Of a DNA stretch of 64,000 nt, positions 53,582-63,944 are shown in pieces; within the stretch, counting starts at the first letter, position 1, and every line of letters begins with the position of its first letter. Made by a program: the position numbers and the translations under genes. The stretch is from NCBI GenBank assembly GCA_021324335.1, contig JAJPJH010000106.1:28898-92897 (forward strand). The letters are read 5' to 3'. Source of the stretch: Gammaproteobacteria bacterium. GTDB taxonomy: Bacteria; Pseudomonadota; Gammaproteobacteria; DSM-16500. Below the pieces are notes generated by a model. It worked only from the letters and a program-made list of their open reading frames with translations. It was not told the origin of the DNA and made no database searches.

Positions 53582-53893
53582 ATGTCAGACAATTCTTTAC
53601 AGCAATTAGAGTTATTACAAGAACTAGAAGAAAAAATGTTAGTCATGCTTTCAGAGTTAGAAAATGTACGCAATGACAATCGACGTTTAACGAATGAAAT
53701 TGCTACCTTAAAAGCTGAAAAAGCTGCGTTAGAAATCGAGCAACAAAATCAAAAACGCCAAGATGAAGAGCGCACAGCTAAACTTAAAGGATTGCTACAT
53801 TTGGTAGAAGCGGTGACGAATACCGAGGTTGATGAAGCACCGGTTGCCAATGTGAATCTAGCAGCGGTGAAACCGGTATTAATTCAAGGATAA
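53582..53893 (+). CDS. Short coiled-coil protein (ZapB/TIGR02449-like)
   Basis: 103 residues: a single coiled coil (about 5-65, LLQELEEKMLVMLSELENVRNDNRR, then TLKAEKAALEIEQQNQ) and a short flexible tail. Small coiled coils of this shape occur beside cell-division genes (ZapB-like) in gammaproteobacteria. The call rests on size and heptad pattern only. The basic protein gene follows after 54 bases. Confidence 0.55.
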   Translation: MSDNSLQQLELLQELEEKMLVMLSELENVRNDNRRLTNEIATLKAEKAALEIEQQNQKRQDEERTAKLKGLLHLVEAVTNTEVDEAPVANVNLAAVKPVLIQG

Positions 53894-53947
53894 GAATTAA
53901 GCTAAGGACAAAATTCTTTAACCCTTTAACCAAGGAGATGTAATCAC

Positions 53948-54361
53948 ATGGCAGTGAAAAATCAAAAGGCATTGATTAAGAAGCTCAAAAAACAAGTTCG
54001 AATTTTAAAACGCAAAGAGGAGCAAAGTCGTAATAAGCTTCGCGCTGCGCTGAAAAAAGCAAAGAAAGTAGGAAAAACCTATAAGAGCAAACTTGCCCGC
54101 AAGATGCGAATGATGAAGGGTAAGCTTGCGGAAGCGCAAGCGGCCGGTTATGCAAAAGTTGCAACGGATGTTGAGCGTCAGATGTTGAAAGGCATTGAGG
54201 CCAAGGCAAAGGTATTAAAGTCAGCTATTAGTAAAGCAGAAAAGAAACATATTGCTAAATTAAGAAAGAGCATTGCAATGAAAGGTAAAAAGGTGGGGGG
54301 AAAGAGAAAAGTAGCCCCAGCTAAGTCGATGAAGAAAAGTCGTAAACATTCGCGTAAATAA
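53948..54361 (+). CDS. Very basic Lys/Ala-rich protein, histone-H1-like
   Basis: 137 residues, about one third Lys or Arg. The N-terminal part is a basic helical coil (KNQKALIKKLKKQVRILKRKEEQ), the C-terminus a flexible tail of Lys, Ser, Pro and Arg (KRKVAPAKSMKKSRKHSRK). This composition resembles bacterial H1-like nucleoid proteins, such as Hc1 of Chlamydia and Hq1 of Coxiella, which compact DNA during developmental cycles. Other basic coiled proteins could look similar. A hairpin follows 12 bases after the stop. The ATG has a strong AAGGAGATG-type site. Confidence 0.55.
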   Translation: MAVKNQKALIKKLKKQVRILKRKEEQSRNKLRAALKKAKKVGKTYKSKLARKMRMMKGKLAEAQAAGYAKVATDVERQMLKGIEAKAKVLKSAISKAEKKHIAKLRKSIAMKGKKVGGKRKVAPAKSMKKSRKHSRK

Positions 54362-54373
54362 TCAAGTGCACGT

Positions 54374-54402
54374 AGCTTAGACTGTGAAAGGCAGTCTAAG
54401 CT
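54374..54402. terminator. Hairpin after the histone-like gene
   Basis: AGCTTAGACTG (54374-54384) pairs perfectly with CAGTCTAAGCT (54392-54402), 7-base loop. No T tract. The following 200 bp before the next gene are AT-rich with nothing else I recognise. Confidence 0.6.
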
Positions 54403-54601
54403 GGCGTGGGTTTCTGCTAGGCCATCTAATTAATCCTGACCATTGTTTTATTTAAATAGTTTGTTTTATAGTATTAAAAGGTAAATTGGCATCGTTAATT
54501 CAATGCGAGTTAGCCTACCAATAAAAGATCTATACCAGTCAAATTTCTCATTGAATACAAAACACTCATCATTGGTTTTCAATTAACCCAGAGGTAACTT
54601 T

Positions 54602-55879
54602 ATGGCTAGGATACAAGTTACATTTTCCAGGAATTTTTTCAGTAATCAATCGCGAGAATATTCTAATAAAATCAATTCAGGTAGATATGATATCAACTCA
54701 ATTGACCTTTTTACTCAAGTAGGAGGTGAAATCTCCGAAGTTATTGCTGATTTAAAAAATTTTGACGAACCTTTTACCGATAGAGACGAGAGGGAAATCG
54801 GTCGCGGAGAAAGTTATAAAGTCAGTCCCGACTTATCTATGCCAATCACAATAGATAAATTTAAACATTTTTTAGCTTCTCATGGGATACAAAATACCCG
54901 ACTCCAAAATTTAATATTGTGTCTCTTATTGCAAAATAGAGTGGGATTGCCTGTTGCTTTTGGTAAATTTTTAACCTCTTTTTTCATGGATTTGATGTCA
55001 CCGCCCTCTAGGAAAGGTGTTCCTCCAGAGCCTTTTGCAACGGCGAGTCTGGGAGAAGAAGATCCAGCACCGACTGTCAAATTCAAAAAAAATAGTATTA
55101 TGATTCATATTACGGTACCGATCCGGGAAGGAAGGAATCCTGCTCAGAAAATTGGTGAAGGTAAAATAGATGTTAAGATTAATCCAGATGGCGAAATTGA
55201 ACTTTCAGATTTAAAACTTACGTTCAGAGATAATCGGCGGTTAGAAGAGAACAGTGTAACGTTATTAAAACAAATAGATCGCTGTGAGGAGTTAAAAAAG
55301 TGCAATATTGTCCGACCCTTCCAACCTGCTAATCGGTTTTTAAAATATATATGGAACAATCCCTGGAAAACGGCAGCGTTAGTGGGGGCGGCTGCATTAG
55401 GGATAATTGGTATAGGGTTAAGTTTGTCGGGTATTTTTTCACCAGCAGGTATTTTGTTGACGGCTTTAAGCTGGACGGGAATTAAATTGTCCTTAACGGG
55501 AACGAGTTTGTTGGCAGCTGATGCTCTCGTTCCTGCTGTGGGAGGTATAGTAGGAATAGGGGTTGCTAAAGGCGCGAAAAAAATAGGGCAATGTGTTACG
55601 GGTTATCAACCAACAGAAACTTTTACGTTTCTTCCCGCTTCCCTGGAAACTTTACGCTCGTCGGAAGAAGTAAAACTCGCTAAGCAATTAGGTAAAGCTA
55701 CGCACGATATGGCTGATCACCCTCTGCCTACTTCCGAGGAAATACAAGAAAGTCGGATCGAATCTCAAGCTGAACATCTATTCGGTTTAGAACAGCATGC
55801 CGTGGATGAAAGAGAGGAAGAGATAGAGAGTCCCGAGAGAAGAACACCAGTGAGGAACGGGTCGAGTGGTAGAAGTTGA
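54602..55879 (+). CDS. Protein with Gly/Ala-rich membrane region and Glu-rich tail, candidate effector
   Basis: 425 residues, no signal peptide. The N-terminal 240 residues look folded and contain beta-type stretches (KNSIMIHITVPI, KIDVKINPDGEIEL). About 250-322 are hydrophobic, with two or three Gly-rich helices (TAALVGAAALGIIGIGLSLS; ALVPAVGGIVGIGVAKG). The C-terminal 50 residues are Glu-rich (HAVDEREEEIESPERR), like the E-block found near the end of many Dot/Icm substrates. No family is recognised. A possible function is insertion in a host membrane, as for many such effectors; that is inference. AGAGG precedes the ATG. Confidence 0.55.
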   Translation: MARIQVTFSRNFFSNQSREYSNKINSGRYDINSIDLFTQVGGEISEVIADLKNFDEPFTDRDEREIGRGESYKVSPDLSMPITIDKFKHFLASHGIQNTRLQNLILCLLLQNRVGLPVAFGKFLTSFFMDLMSPPSRKGVPPEPFATASLGEEDPAPTVKFKKNSIMIHITVPIREGRNPAQKIGEGKIDVKINPDGEIELSDLKLTFRDNRRLEENSVTLLKQIDRCEELKKCNIVRPFQPANRFLKYIWNNPWKTAALVGAAALGIIGIGLSLSGIFSPAGILLTALSWTGIKLSLTGTSLLAADALVPAVGGIVGIGVAKGAKKIGQCVTGYQPTETFTFLPASLETLRSSEEVKLAKQLGKATHDMADHPLPTSEEIQESRIESQAEHLFGLEQHAVDEREEEIESPERRTPVRNGSSGRS

Positions 55880-55967
55880 GGAAAAATAACGCTGCTGAAA
55901 GGACCAGCATTGCTTTGAGGTTATTTCATTGCAATTAATTTCTCTTAATTTTTAACAGGAGTTTATC

Positions 55968-56348
55968 ATGACTAATCCAGCTAATTTTTTTATGGAAATG
56001 GGATCAAATATACGAAAGAACAATATCAAAGAAGTGAATGCAATTGATGTGGTTAAGAAGATGGAAGAATCTATTTGCTCACTTGAGGGGGCTTGTAAAA
56101 CTTATTCACACGCTGTCAATAAGCTATGGGAATTGCAAAATAAACTAAATGATAACGAAGGTCCCTGGTTGCAGGAAAAAAGAAGAATTTTACAAAAGCA
56201 ATTCGTAGAATTATCAGAAGCGCTCAAGTTATGTGAAAACGCTATTTTAGAAAAAACAGCAGAACTTGAGAGATTTCGCAAAGATCATCCAGAAGTTATT
56301 GCTTGCGTCACTTTACCGCCTATTGTACAGCGTTCGCTCAGACGGTGA
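55968..56348 (+). CDS. Small coiled-coil protein of unknown function
   Basis: 126 residues, helical, with a coiled coil at about 30-105 (KLWELQNKLNDNEGPWLQEKR, then ALKLCENAILEKTAELERF) and a short C-terminal tail ending RSLRR. No signal peptide or membrane segment. ACAGGAG lies 8 bases before the ATG. It is 88 bases after the E-rich protein, same strand, and may share its transcript. No family is recognised. Confidence 0.5.
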   Translation: MTNPANFFMEMGSNIRKNNIKEVNAIDVVKKMEESICSLEGACKTYSHAVNKLWELQNKLNDNEGPWLQEKRRILQKQFVELSEALKLCENAILEKTAELERFRKDHPEVIACVTLPPIVQRSLRR

Positions 56349-56376
56349 GAAATAGTTGATTAGCCGAGAATGGGAT

Positions 56377-57732
56377 TTATTTTCCATTCTCGACTTTTTC
56401 CACTCTACAATCTAATAGCCCTTTTGCTAATTTTACCTGTATGGTATCACCTGTTTTTACTGCACTTGCTTCTCGCACCACTTGATGATGGTGATCCTCA
56501 ACAATGGCGTAACCCCGTTTTAGCGTCGCAAGTGGGCTAATCGCATCCAATGTGGCAGCGGCATTGGCGAGGGTAGTTTGATATTTCTTAAGCTGCAATG
56601 TCATTAAATTATTCAATTGTTGTTGGTGCAAATGCATCTGATTTTGTAAGGCTTGTAGTGAGTGGAGAGGCGTATAACGATGCAATTTAAGATGAAGATC
56701 TCTGACTTTAGTTTGCAATTGATTGAGTAACCGGTGTTGCAATTGGACCAGTGTTAATTCGCAATAATCTAAACGCTGCATTTTCTCTGTTAAGCGGCGC
56801 TTAGGATGTTGTTGAGAGAGATGTTTTTCCATCCAAGCAAGCTGCTGAGTCAGTGTTTTTAGCTTATTTTGCGCTTGTCGCATAATATGCTGTTGCCGTT
56901 GTACCAAGACTTGCAATAATTCGCTACTATCTGGCGTCAATATTTCGGCTGCTGCAGAAGGTGTGGGAGCGCGTTTATCAGCAACAAAATCAGCAATTGT
57001 AAAATCGATTTCATGACCAACCCCACTAATAATCGGTAATTGACTCTGATAAATTGCTTGCGCGACGATTTCTTCATTAAACGGCCATAAATCTTCAAGC
57101 GAACCGCCACCGCGTGCCAGAATTAATACATCACATTCATTACGTAGATTAGCTATTTGAATAGCTTTCACAATAGCAGGTGCAGCTGTCTCTCCTTGTA
57201 CTAAAGTCGGATAGATGATGACAGGAACGCAAGCATAACGGCGACGCAAGACATTTAAAATATCTCGAATAGCAGCTCCCGTAGGAGAAGTAATCACGCC
57301 AATTTGTTTTGGGAAAAGCGGTAATGTTTTTTTATGTGCGGGGTCAAACCAGCCTGCTGCTTCTAATTTTTTCTTTAATGCTTCAAAAGCTCGGCGCAAT
57401 TTGCCTTCACCGCGCTCTTCCATGAATTCCGCAATAAGTTGGAATTCCCCGCGATTTTCATACAAACTTACCCGCGCTTTGATGAGCACGTGCATGCCAT
57501 CCTTAGGCAAAACTCCTAACTTACGTTGGTTGCCACGAAACATCGCACAACGTACTTGGGCACTTGCATCTTTTAGTGAAAAATACCAATGCCCTGAATT
57601 AGGCGCAGCGAAGTTTGAAATTTCACCTTCCACCCAAACGTAGGGAAAAGTATCTTCCAATAAAAAACGCACCTCATTATTCAGGCGGCTTACAGTATAA
57701 ATTTCATTTTGTTCAGTATCGGCAGTCAGCAT
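56377..57732 (-). CDS. xseA: Exodeoxyribonuclease VII large subunit
   Basis: 451 residues from the ATG at 57732; a TTG at 57741 adds 3 residues and was not chosen. The N-terminal OB domain has VEGEISNFAAPNSGHWYFSLKD. The catalytic domain has GVITSPTGAAIRDIL, RGGGSLEDLWPFNEE and SGVGHEIDFTIADFVADKRAPTPSAAAE. A long coiled coil follows, then TLKRGYAIVED near the C-terminus. It works with the small subunit XseB (not in this window) in single-strand DNA degradation. Confidence 0.96.
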   Translation of the reverse strand: MLTADTEQNEIYTVSRLNNEVRFLLEDTFPYVWVEGEISNFAAPNSGHWYFSLKDASAQVRCAMFRGNQRKLGVLPKDGMHVLIKARVSLYENRGEFQLIAEFMEERGEGKLRRAFEALKKKLEAAGWFDPAHKKTLPLFPKQIGVITSPTGAAIRDILNVLRRRYACVPVIIYPTLVQGETAAPAIVKAIQIANLRNECDVLILARGGGSLEDLWPFNEEIVAQAIYQSQLPIISGVGHEIDFTIADFVADKRAPTPSAAAEILTPDSSELLQVLVQRQQHIMRQAQNKLKTLTQQLAWMEKHLSQQHPKRRLTEKMQRLDYCELTLVQLQHRLLNQLQTKVRDLHLKLHRYTPLHSLQALQNQMHLHQQQLNNLMTLQLKKYQTTLANAAATLDAISPLATLKRGYAIVEDHHHQVVREASAVKTGDTIQVKLAKGLLDCRVEKVENGK

Positions 57733-57751
57733 AGAAGGCAATCATAATGTG

Positions 57752-58654
57752 CTATGAATGCTTAAGCAACCACTGATAAATCATCTCATGTTGCGCTTTT
57801 TCCAGGAGTGCAGGAGCATGGCCTGCATCGGCAATTTCAATGACGTCTGTTTGGGGGTGAAGTTGCTGCATCTTTTTAACTGTCTCAGGAAGTAATATGT
57901 CAGATTGGCTACCATGTATGACTAAGACGGGGCACGTGATTTTACGCCAGATGTCCCATAAATCCATATCGAATAATCCCCCTCGTATGCTTTTTATCGG
58001 GTGCATAGCAAATCGGGAGAGAAGGGCGCGAAGGGAAGGGCTAAGCGTCAGATGAGGATCCATTTTAAGGGCAAGTTGCCCTGAGCTGGTGGTAGAGACA
58101 CTGTTTTCTGTGAGGTGTTGCCATTGCTCTTCGCTCAATGGGCCAAAGCTGTTTAAGATAGTTTTAAAATAAGCTTTCGCTTCTTCTAGTGTGTCGAAAG
58201 TAGATTTTCTATTAATGTAAGTGGCTAAGCGAGAAAGCCCTTTGGCAGGAACGTGTGGTCCAATGTCGTTTAGTACTAAGCAGCGAATTGGCGAATGGGG
58301 GAAAGAGGCGAGTACCATCCCTAGTAGCCCTCCCATCGAGGTTCCTATCCAATCAACTTGTGGGGCTTGGGTACGGGCGATGAGGGTCGTGAGGTCGGCA
58401 AGATATTGTTCAGTTGTATAATGCCGGGGATCTTTGAGCCAATCACTATCTCCTCGACCAATGACATCAGGGCAGAATACATGGCGTTTGGCATTGCTTA
58501 AATAAGTCGCCAATTCATCGAAATCCCGCGCATTGCGTGACATTCCATGGACGCAGATGATAGGAAGCGACCTGGCATCAGCTATGCCCCATTCTAGGTA
58601 ACTCACTCGATGAAAGCCCTCTTTTGAAAGGCCAAGAAAATAATTCTTTTTCAT
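57752..58654 (-). CDS. Alpha/beta hydrolase
   Basis: 300 residues. The nucleophile elbow is G104-T-S106-M-G108, the oxyanion region is CVHGMSRNARDF, the acid is in IHGSQSDILLP, and the catalytic His is in ADAGHAPAL. IGRGDSDW is typical of lipase/esterase and C-C hydrolase members. The substrate cannot be told. Its start is 93 bases from the divergent guaB gene. Confidence 0.85.
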   Translation of the reverse strand: MKKNYFLGLSKEGFHRVSYLEWGIADARSLPIICVHGMSRNARDFDELATYLSNAKRHVFCPDVIGRGDSDWLKDPRHYTTEQYLADLTTLIARTQAPQVDWIGTSMGGLLGMVLASFPHSPIRCLVLNDIGPHVPAKGLSRLATYINRKSTFDTLEEAKAYFKTILNSFGPLSEEQWQHLTENSVSTTSSGQLALKMDPHLTLSPSLRALLSRFAMHPIKSIRGGLFDMDLWDIWRKITCPVLVIHGSQSDILLPETVKKMQQLHPQTDVIEIADAGHAPALLEKAQHEMIYQWLLKHS

Positions 58655-58686
58655 AAAAAATCTCTATCCGTCAGCCAAAGTTTGTG

Positions 58687-58692
58687 TATAAT
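58687..58692 (+). promoter_or_regulatory. Consensus -10 box upstream of guaB
   Basis: TATAAT 56 bases before the guaB ATG, in the 93-bp divergent gap with the hydrolase. The -35 is weak. Confidence 0.4.
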
Positions 58693-58747
58693 GGGTCGTT
58701 AATTTTAACCTGCAAAATTCACTTATATATATAGTAGGGGAATTAAC

Positions 58748-60238
58748 ATGATACGCCTAGCACAAAACGAATTAGCTTTAACTTTTGACGATGTTCTGCT
58801 TTTGCCGGGTGAATCCTCTGTCCTGCCTAAAGAAGTTGATCTTAAAACCCACTTGACTCGTAATATTGTCCTCAATATTCCCTGCCTTTCAGCTGCAATG
58901 GATACCGTTACGGAAGCAAGGTTGGCTATTGCATTGGCGCAGGAGGGGGGATTGGGAATTATTCATAAAAATATGCCGATTGAAGCTCAAGTAGCGCAAG
59001 TGCGGGATGTGAAGAAATTTGAAAGTGGTGTAGTAAAAGATCCTATTACCGTATCACCACAGACGACCGTGCGCGAAGTAATTGAATTGGGGAAAAAATT
59101 TAATTTTCGGGCGTTCCCCGTTGTAGAAAAAAATCAGCAAGTGGTGGGAATTGTGACGAGTCGTGATTTGCGGTTTGAAACGAACTTAGATCAACCCGTT
59201 GCTAACCTTATGACACCAAAAGAACGTTTAGTCACCGTTAAAGAAGCTGCTGATCATGAGTTGGTGAAAAAACTTTTGCATAAGCATCGAATTGAAAAAG
59301 TCTTGGTAGTCAATGACCAGTTTGAATTGCAGGGGATGGTTACTGTAAAAGATATCTTGAAGCAGCAAGCAAAACCGTTAGCTTGCAAAGATGCTCACGG
59401 TCAATTACGTGTTGGGGCTGCTGTGGGGACAGGGGGTGATACTGAAGCGCGGATTGAGGCATTAGTCGCAGCAGGGGTTGATGTCATCGTGGTGGATACA
59501 GCGCATGGACATTCACAAAATGTCATCGAGCGTGTCCGTTGGGCGAAGAAGCATTATCCGCATGTGGCGATTATCGGTGGCAATATTGCGACGAGAGAAG
59601 CAGCAAAAGCCTTAGCGGAAGCGGGGGCGGATGCTGTGAAAGTAGGAATCGGTCCTGGGTCTATCTGCACGACACGTATAGTGACAGGAGTAGGGGTGCC
59701 GCAAATTACAGCGATTGCCAATGTGAGTGCTGAGCTCGCTGGTAGTGGAATTGGGGTGATTGCAGATGGTGGGATTCGGTACTCAGGTGACGTGTGTAAA
59801 GCACTCGCAGCAGGGGCGTCTGCAGTGATGATAGGTAGTTTATTTGCAGGAACTGATGAAGCACCGGGTGAAGTAGAGTTATACCATGGCCGTTCTTATA
59901 AATCTTATCGCGGCATGGGGTCCTTAGGCGCAATGGCACAACGTCATGGCTCTAGCGATCGTTATTTTCAAGACGGGACGATTGATACCGAAAAATTAGT
60001 CCCAGAAGGAATCGAAGGGCGTGTTCCGTACAAAGGCAGTATGGTGAATATTGTTAATCAATTAATGGGTGGGCTGCGTTCTGGGATGGGATACACGGGC
60101 TGTCCCGATATTAAATCGCTACATAGCAAACCGCATTTTGTGCGAGTTACACCCTCTGGTGTACGTGAAAGTCACGTCCATGATGTCCATATTACAAAAG
60201 AAGCACCGAATTACCATCAAGACGAGAAGTATTCATAA
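58748..60238 (+). CDS. guaB: IMP dehydrogenase
   Basis: 496 residues. GuaB oxidises IMP to XMP, the first committed step to GMP. The catalytic Cys is at about residue 307 in [11 protein letters not shown]. The barrel start is [10 protein letters not shown], and two CBS repeats lie at about 93-205. [12 protein letters not shown] and [11 protein letters not shown] (the flap region) are also present. guaA begins 3 bases after the stop. Confidence 0.97.
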   Translation: MIRLAQNELALTFDDVLLLPGESSVLPKEVDLKTHLTRNIVLNIPCLSAAMDTVTEARLAIALAQEGGLGIIHKNMPIEAQVAQVRDVKKFESGVVKDPITVSPQTTVREVIELGKKFNFRAFPVVEKNQQVVGIVTSRDLRFETNLDQPVANLMTPKERLVTVKEAADHELVKKLLHKHRIEKVLVVNDQFELQGMVTVKDILKQQAKPLACKDAHGQLRVGAAVGTGGDTEARIEALVAAGVDVIVVDTAHGHSQNVIERVRWAKKHYPHVAIIGGNIATREAAKALAEAGADAVKVGIGPGSICTTRIVTGVGVPQITAIANVSAELAGSGIGVIADGGIRYSGDVCKALAAGASAVMIGSLFAGTDEAPGEVELYHGRSYKSYRGMGSLGAMAQRHGSSDRYFQDGTIDTEKLVPEGIEGRVPYKGSMVNIVNQLMGGLRSGMGYTGCPDIKSLHSKPHFVRVTPSGVRESHVHDVHITKEAPNYHQDEKYS

Positions 60239-60240
60239 CA

Positions 60241-61809
60241 ATGAACATTCATACCCATCGCATTTTAATTTTAGATTTTGGTTCACAATATACCCAATTA
60301 ATTGGACGCCGTGTTCGCGATATTGGTGTTTATTGTGAAATTCATTCGGCGATAATGTCTCCTGAAGAGATTCAAGCCTTCAACCCTTCTGGCATTATCC
60401 TCTCAGGAGGTCCTGAAACAGTGACACATATTTCCACACCACGCGCACCCGAAATTGTATTTTTACTGGGATGCCCTGTACTGGGAATTTGCTATGGCAT
60501 GCAGACGATGGCGCAGCAATTAGGTGGCAAAGTAGAACCCGGCCATCATCGTGAATTTGGCTATGCGCAAGTAGCGGTGCGTGAACCATCGCGGCTATTG
60601 GCAGGAATTGAAGATCATATTATTGATAACATTTCATTGTTAGATGTATGGATGAGCCACGGTGATCAAGTTAATGCTTTACCGAGGTTATTTAAAACGA
60701 TTGCCAGCACCACGAGTTGTCCTATTGCTGGGATGGCCGATGAAGAGCGCCATTTTTACGGTTTACAATTTCATCCAGAAGTGTCCCATACGCGACAAGG
60801 TCAGCGGATGTTAGAGCGTTTTGTATTAGATATTTGTGGCTGTAAGCCAAGTTGGACATCAAAAAATATCATTGAAGAACAAATTCAAGCAATCCGCCGA
60901 CGAGTTGGTAAAGATAATGTTTTATTAGGTTTATCAGGTGGCGTCGATTCCTCTGTCGCCGCTCTTTTATTGCATCAAGCATTAGGTGATCAATTAACAT
61001 GTGTGTTTGTTAATACGGGCTTGTTACGTTTAAATGAAGCAGAAGAAATCCAATCGCTGTTTGCAAAACATTTTGGGATTAAGTTAATTTCTGTCGATGC
61101 ACGAGTTACTTTCTTTCAAGCCTTGGTAGGGGTAGAAGATCCCGAAATGAAGCGGAAAGTCATCGGTAAGAAATTTATTGAAGTCTTTGAGGAAGAAGCA
61201 AAAAAAATTCCCAACATTAAATGGCTGGCACAAGGTACGATTTATTCTGATGTTATTGAATCAGCAGCGACTAAGACAGGTAAGGCACATTTGATTAAAT
61301 CCCATCATAATGTCGGTGGTTTGCCGGAGAATATGCAACTGAAGCTGCTGGAGCCGCTGCGTGAATTATTTAAAGATGAAGTGCGTAAAGTTGGTATGGA
61401 ATTAGGATTGCCTTCTGAGCTGATTTATCGCCATCCTTTTCCTGGGCCTGGCTTGGGTGTACGAGTGTTAGGAGAAGTGAGGCCGGAATACGTTCAGAAA
61501 TTGCGACTTGCAGATGCGATTTTAATCGAGGAGTTACGCAAAACAGGTCTTTATGATAAGGTCAGCCAAGCGTTTGCGGTGTTTTTGCCAATTAAGTCCG
61601 TGGGAGTAATTGGTGATGCGCGGCAATATGATCATGTGATTGCGTTGCGTATCGTTGAGACAGTTGATTTTATGACCGCGCATTGGGCGAAAGTGCCGTA
61701 TGAATTTTTAGAAAAAGTATCTAATCGAATTATTAATGAAGTGCCGGGGATATCTCGGGTGACGTATGATATTTCTAGCAAACCACCGGCGACGATAGAG
61801 TGGGAATGA
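60241..61809 (+). CDS. guaA: GMP synthase (glutamine-hydrolysing)
   Basis: 522 residues, both domains fused as usual. The glutaminase domain has Cys84 in GICYGMQ and the His/Glu pair in FHPEVSHT. The synthetase domain has the PP-loop [13 protein letters not shown]. The C-terminal dimer domain ends KPPATIEWE. It pairs with guaB in an operon. Confidence 0.98.
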   Translation: MNIHTHRILILDFGSQYTQLIGRRVRDIGVYCEIHSAIMSPEEIQAFNPSGIILSGGPETVTHISTPRAPEIVFLLGCPVLGICYGMQTMAQQLGGKVEPGHHREFGYAQVAVREPSRLLAGIEDHIIDNISLLDVWMSHGDQVNALPRLFKTIASTTSCPIAGMADEERHFYGLQFHPEVSHTRQGQRMLERFVLDICGCKPSWTSKNIIEEQIQAIRRRVGKDNVLLGLSGGVDSSVAALLLHQALGDQLTCVFVNTGLLRLNEAEEIQSLFAKHFGIKLISVDARVTFFQALVGVEDPEMKRKVIGKKFIEVFEEEAKKIPNIKWLAQGTIYSDVIESAATKTGKAHLIKSHHNVGGLPENMQLKLLEPLRELFKDEVRKVGMELGLPSELIYRHPFPGPGLGVRVLGEVRPEYVQKLRLADAILIEELRKTGLYDKVSQAFAVFLPIKSVGVIGDARQYDHVIALRIVETVDFMTAHWAKVPYEFLEKVSNRIINEVPGISRVTYDISSKPPATIEWE

Positions 61810-62301
<492 letters not shown>

Positions 62302-62320
62302 AGTATATTGAGGAGTTAAT

Positions 62321-63829
62321 ATGGGTATGATAGGAAGAATTGTTAGCGCGAAAAACAATCAAGAACTTGAAGTTATTATGTGGGAAATTCTAGGGTCTTT
62401 AAACGGAAAAGAGATAAAACAAGAGGATATTGTTACAATAATAAAAAACGATCCTAATGTTAATGATTATACTCTCATTAAGAAACATTCAGATACTCTC
62501 TTTAAAAAATTTAATAGTTTAAGGGATATGCTAGTTAAGGAGAAGAATTATGAAGAAACTGACCTTATCGTTTTCACGACGCTGCTTACCTGCGCTGCTA
62601 TCTATAAAGTCCATGAAGATATTTTACTAAAAGATCTTCAAATAGGGCTGAAAGAAATTAAAGATAAAATAAATTCATACATAACCAGTTTAGAAAAAGA
62701 ATTAGATTTTGCTAAAACTAAAACTGAAGAAGAGAAAATATTAGAATCAGTAAGGGAGAAGGATAGTCAAATAAAATCAAATAAAGAAAAAATACATTTG
62801 ATTGAAAGTGAGAATGAAATACTATTATATCAACAATTAAATAATAAAAATGATAAAGAGGACTTAGAAAAGCAGCTCGAGATTGAAAACAAAAAAAAAG
62901 TAGCATTGATTGAAGCTTATGTTGTGCAAAGCATGAGAGAGGAGCAACTTCATAAATTAAAGAATGTAGTTGTGAAGGATATAGGAGCAACAATCTCACG
63001 AGAAAAAAAAGAGCTATTTCGGTTACAAGCAAAACAAACATTGGAAATAAAAAATGAAGAAGAAAAAATACATAACATGCAGGGAATCGATCTTAAACTA
63101 TATAAGGAATTTGCACCTAAGTCTGGATTAGACAGTTTAATAGAGGAAGAATTAGGAAAAATTCATGAAAGAGCAATAACGTTAGATTTTAATTTAGAAG
63201 AAATTAAAGATGAGAAGGAATGTATAGATGTTTCTCACGAAATATTAGCACAAAATATAATTAAATTATCGTGGAAGTTAGATGAACTAGAATATGAAAG
63301 TAAGAAGTTGAATGCCAAGAGTGAGGAATTGAAATTAGAAGTCGAGCAATTAACTCAAGAGAATGCTAAGCTTGCGAAAGAAGAAGAAGAATTAAATGAG
63401 AAATATAAGCAGCTCGAAGCATTGCGTTCACAAAAAGAACAGCAAATGCATATATTGAAGGGTATTGCAGGGTTTGAGTGTATAAAATCACCTGCTAATC
63501 TCCAAGAAGCAACGAGCGATTTTTTGAATTTTATATCAAATGAAATAAATCAGCTAAATGAAGATGTCAAGAATGATCACTTGATTCCAATAGAAATGAG
63601 ACAAGATATCATTGAGCATTTAATGAAAATTATTCAAGAAAAAGATCTCGCAGAGCCATTAAATAAGAATGAGACTGGGGGGCGGCTAATAAAAGAAATT
63701 AAGCAGTTAACAACGAAGAATGATTCAAGAAGTTGGATCTTCTCATTTTTTTATTACCCATTTAGCCCTAGAAACGTAGAAAAACAACAGCCTTCTGCTG
63801 AGAGGGGAAGTTGGTTTGGATATTCGTAG
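62321..63829 (+). CDS. Long coiled-coil protein, candidate effector
   Basis: 502 residues, Lys/Glu-rich. Heptad-type coiled coil occupies most of residues about 110-390, with ELEYESKKLNAKSEELKLEVE being typical. The first 90 residues are a helical head of unknown type. The C-terminus is short, aromatic and basic (SWIFSFFYYPFSPRN). A GAGGAG site precedes the ATG by 6 bases. No signal peptide. No family is recognised. Long coiled coils are common among effectors that mimic host tethering or SNARE-like proteins, but no specific link can be made from sequence. Confidence 0.55.
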   Translation: MGMIGRIVSAKNNQELEVIMWEILGSLNGKEIKQEDIVTIIKNDPNVNDYTLIKKHSDTLFKKFNSLRDMLVKEKNYEETDLIVFTTLLTCAAIYKVHEDILLKDLQIGLKEIKDKINSYITSLEKELDFAKTKTEEEKILESVREKDSQIKSNKEKIHLIESENEILLYQQLNNKNDKEDLEKQLEIENKKKVALIEAYVVQSMREEQLHKLKNVVVKDIGATISREKKELFRLQAKQTLEIKNEEEKIHNMQGIDLKLYKEFAPKSGLDSLIEEELGKIHERAITLDFNLEEIKDEKECIDVSHEILAQNIIKLSWKLDELEYESKKLNAKSEELKLEVEQLTQENAKLAKEEEELNEKYKQLEALRSQKEQQMHILKGIAGFECIKSPANLQEATSDFLNFISNEINQLNEDVKNDHLIPIEMRQDIIEHLMKIIQEKDLAEPLNKNETGGRLIKEIKQLTTKNDSRSWIFSFFYYPFSPRNVEKQQPSAERGSWFGYS

Positions 63830-63858
63830 AGAATATAAAGTTGACGTTGCTCTTTTAT

Positions 63859-63883
63859 CATACCGCGGCTTGACCGCGGTATG
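63859..63883. terminator. GC-rich perfect hairpin after the coiled-coil gene
   Basis: CATACCGCGG (63859-63868) and CCGCGGTATG (63874-63883), 5-base loop, 30 bases after the stop. It may also mark the border of the following mobile element. Confidence 0.6.
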
Positions 63884-63944
63884 TGGTAAAATAGGAGCAA
63901 ATTCTAGTCTTGCAATAAGTGCATAATAGTGTATTATTCGCGCC

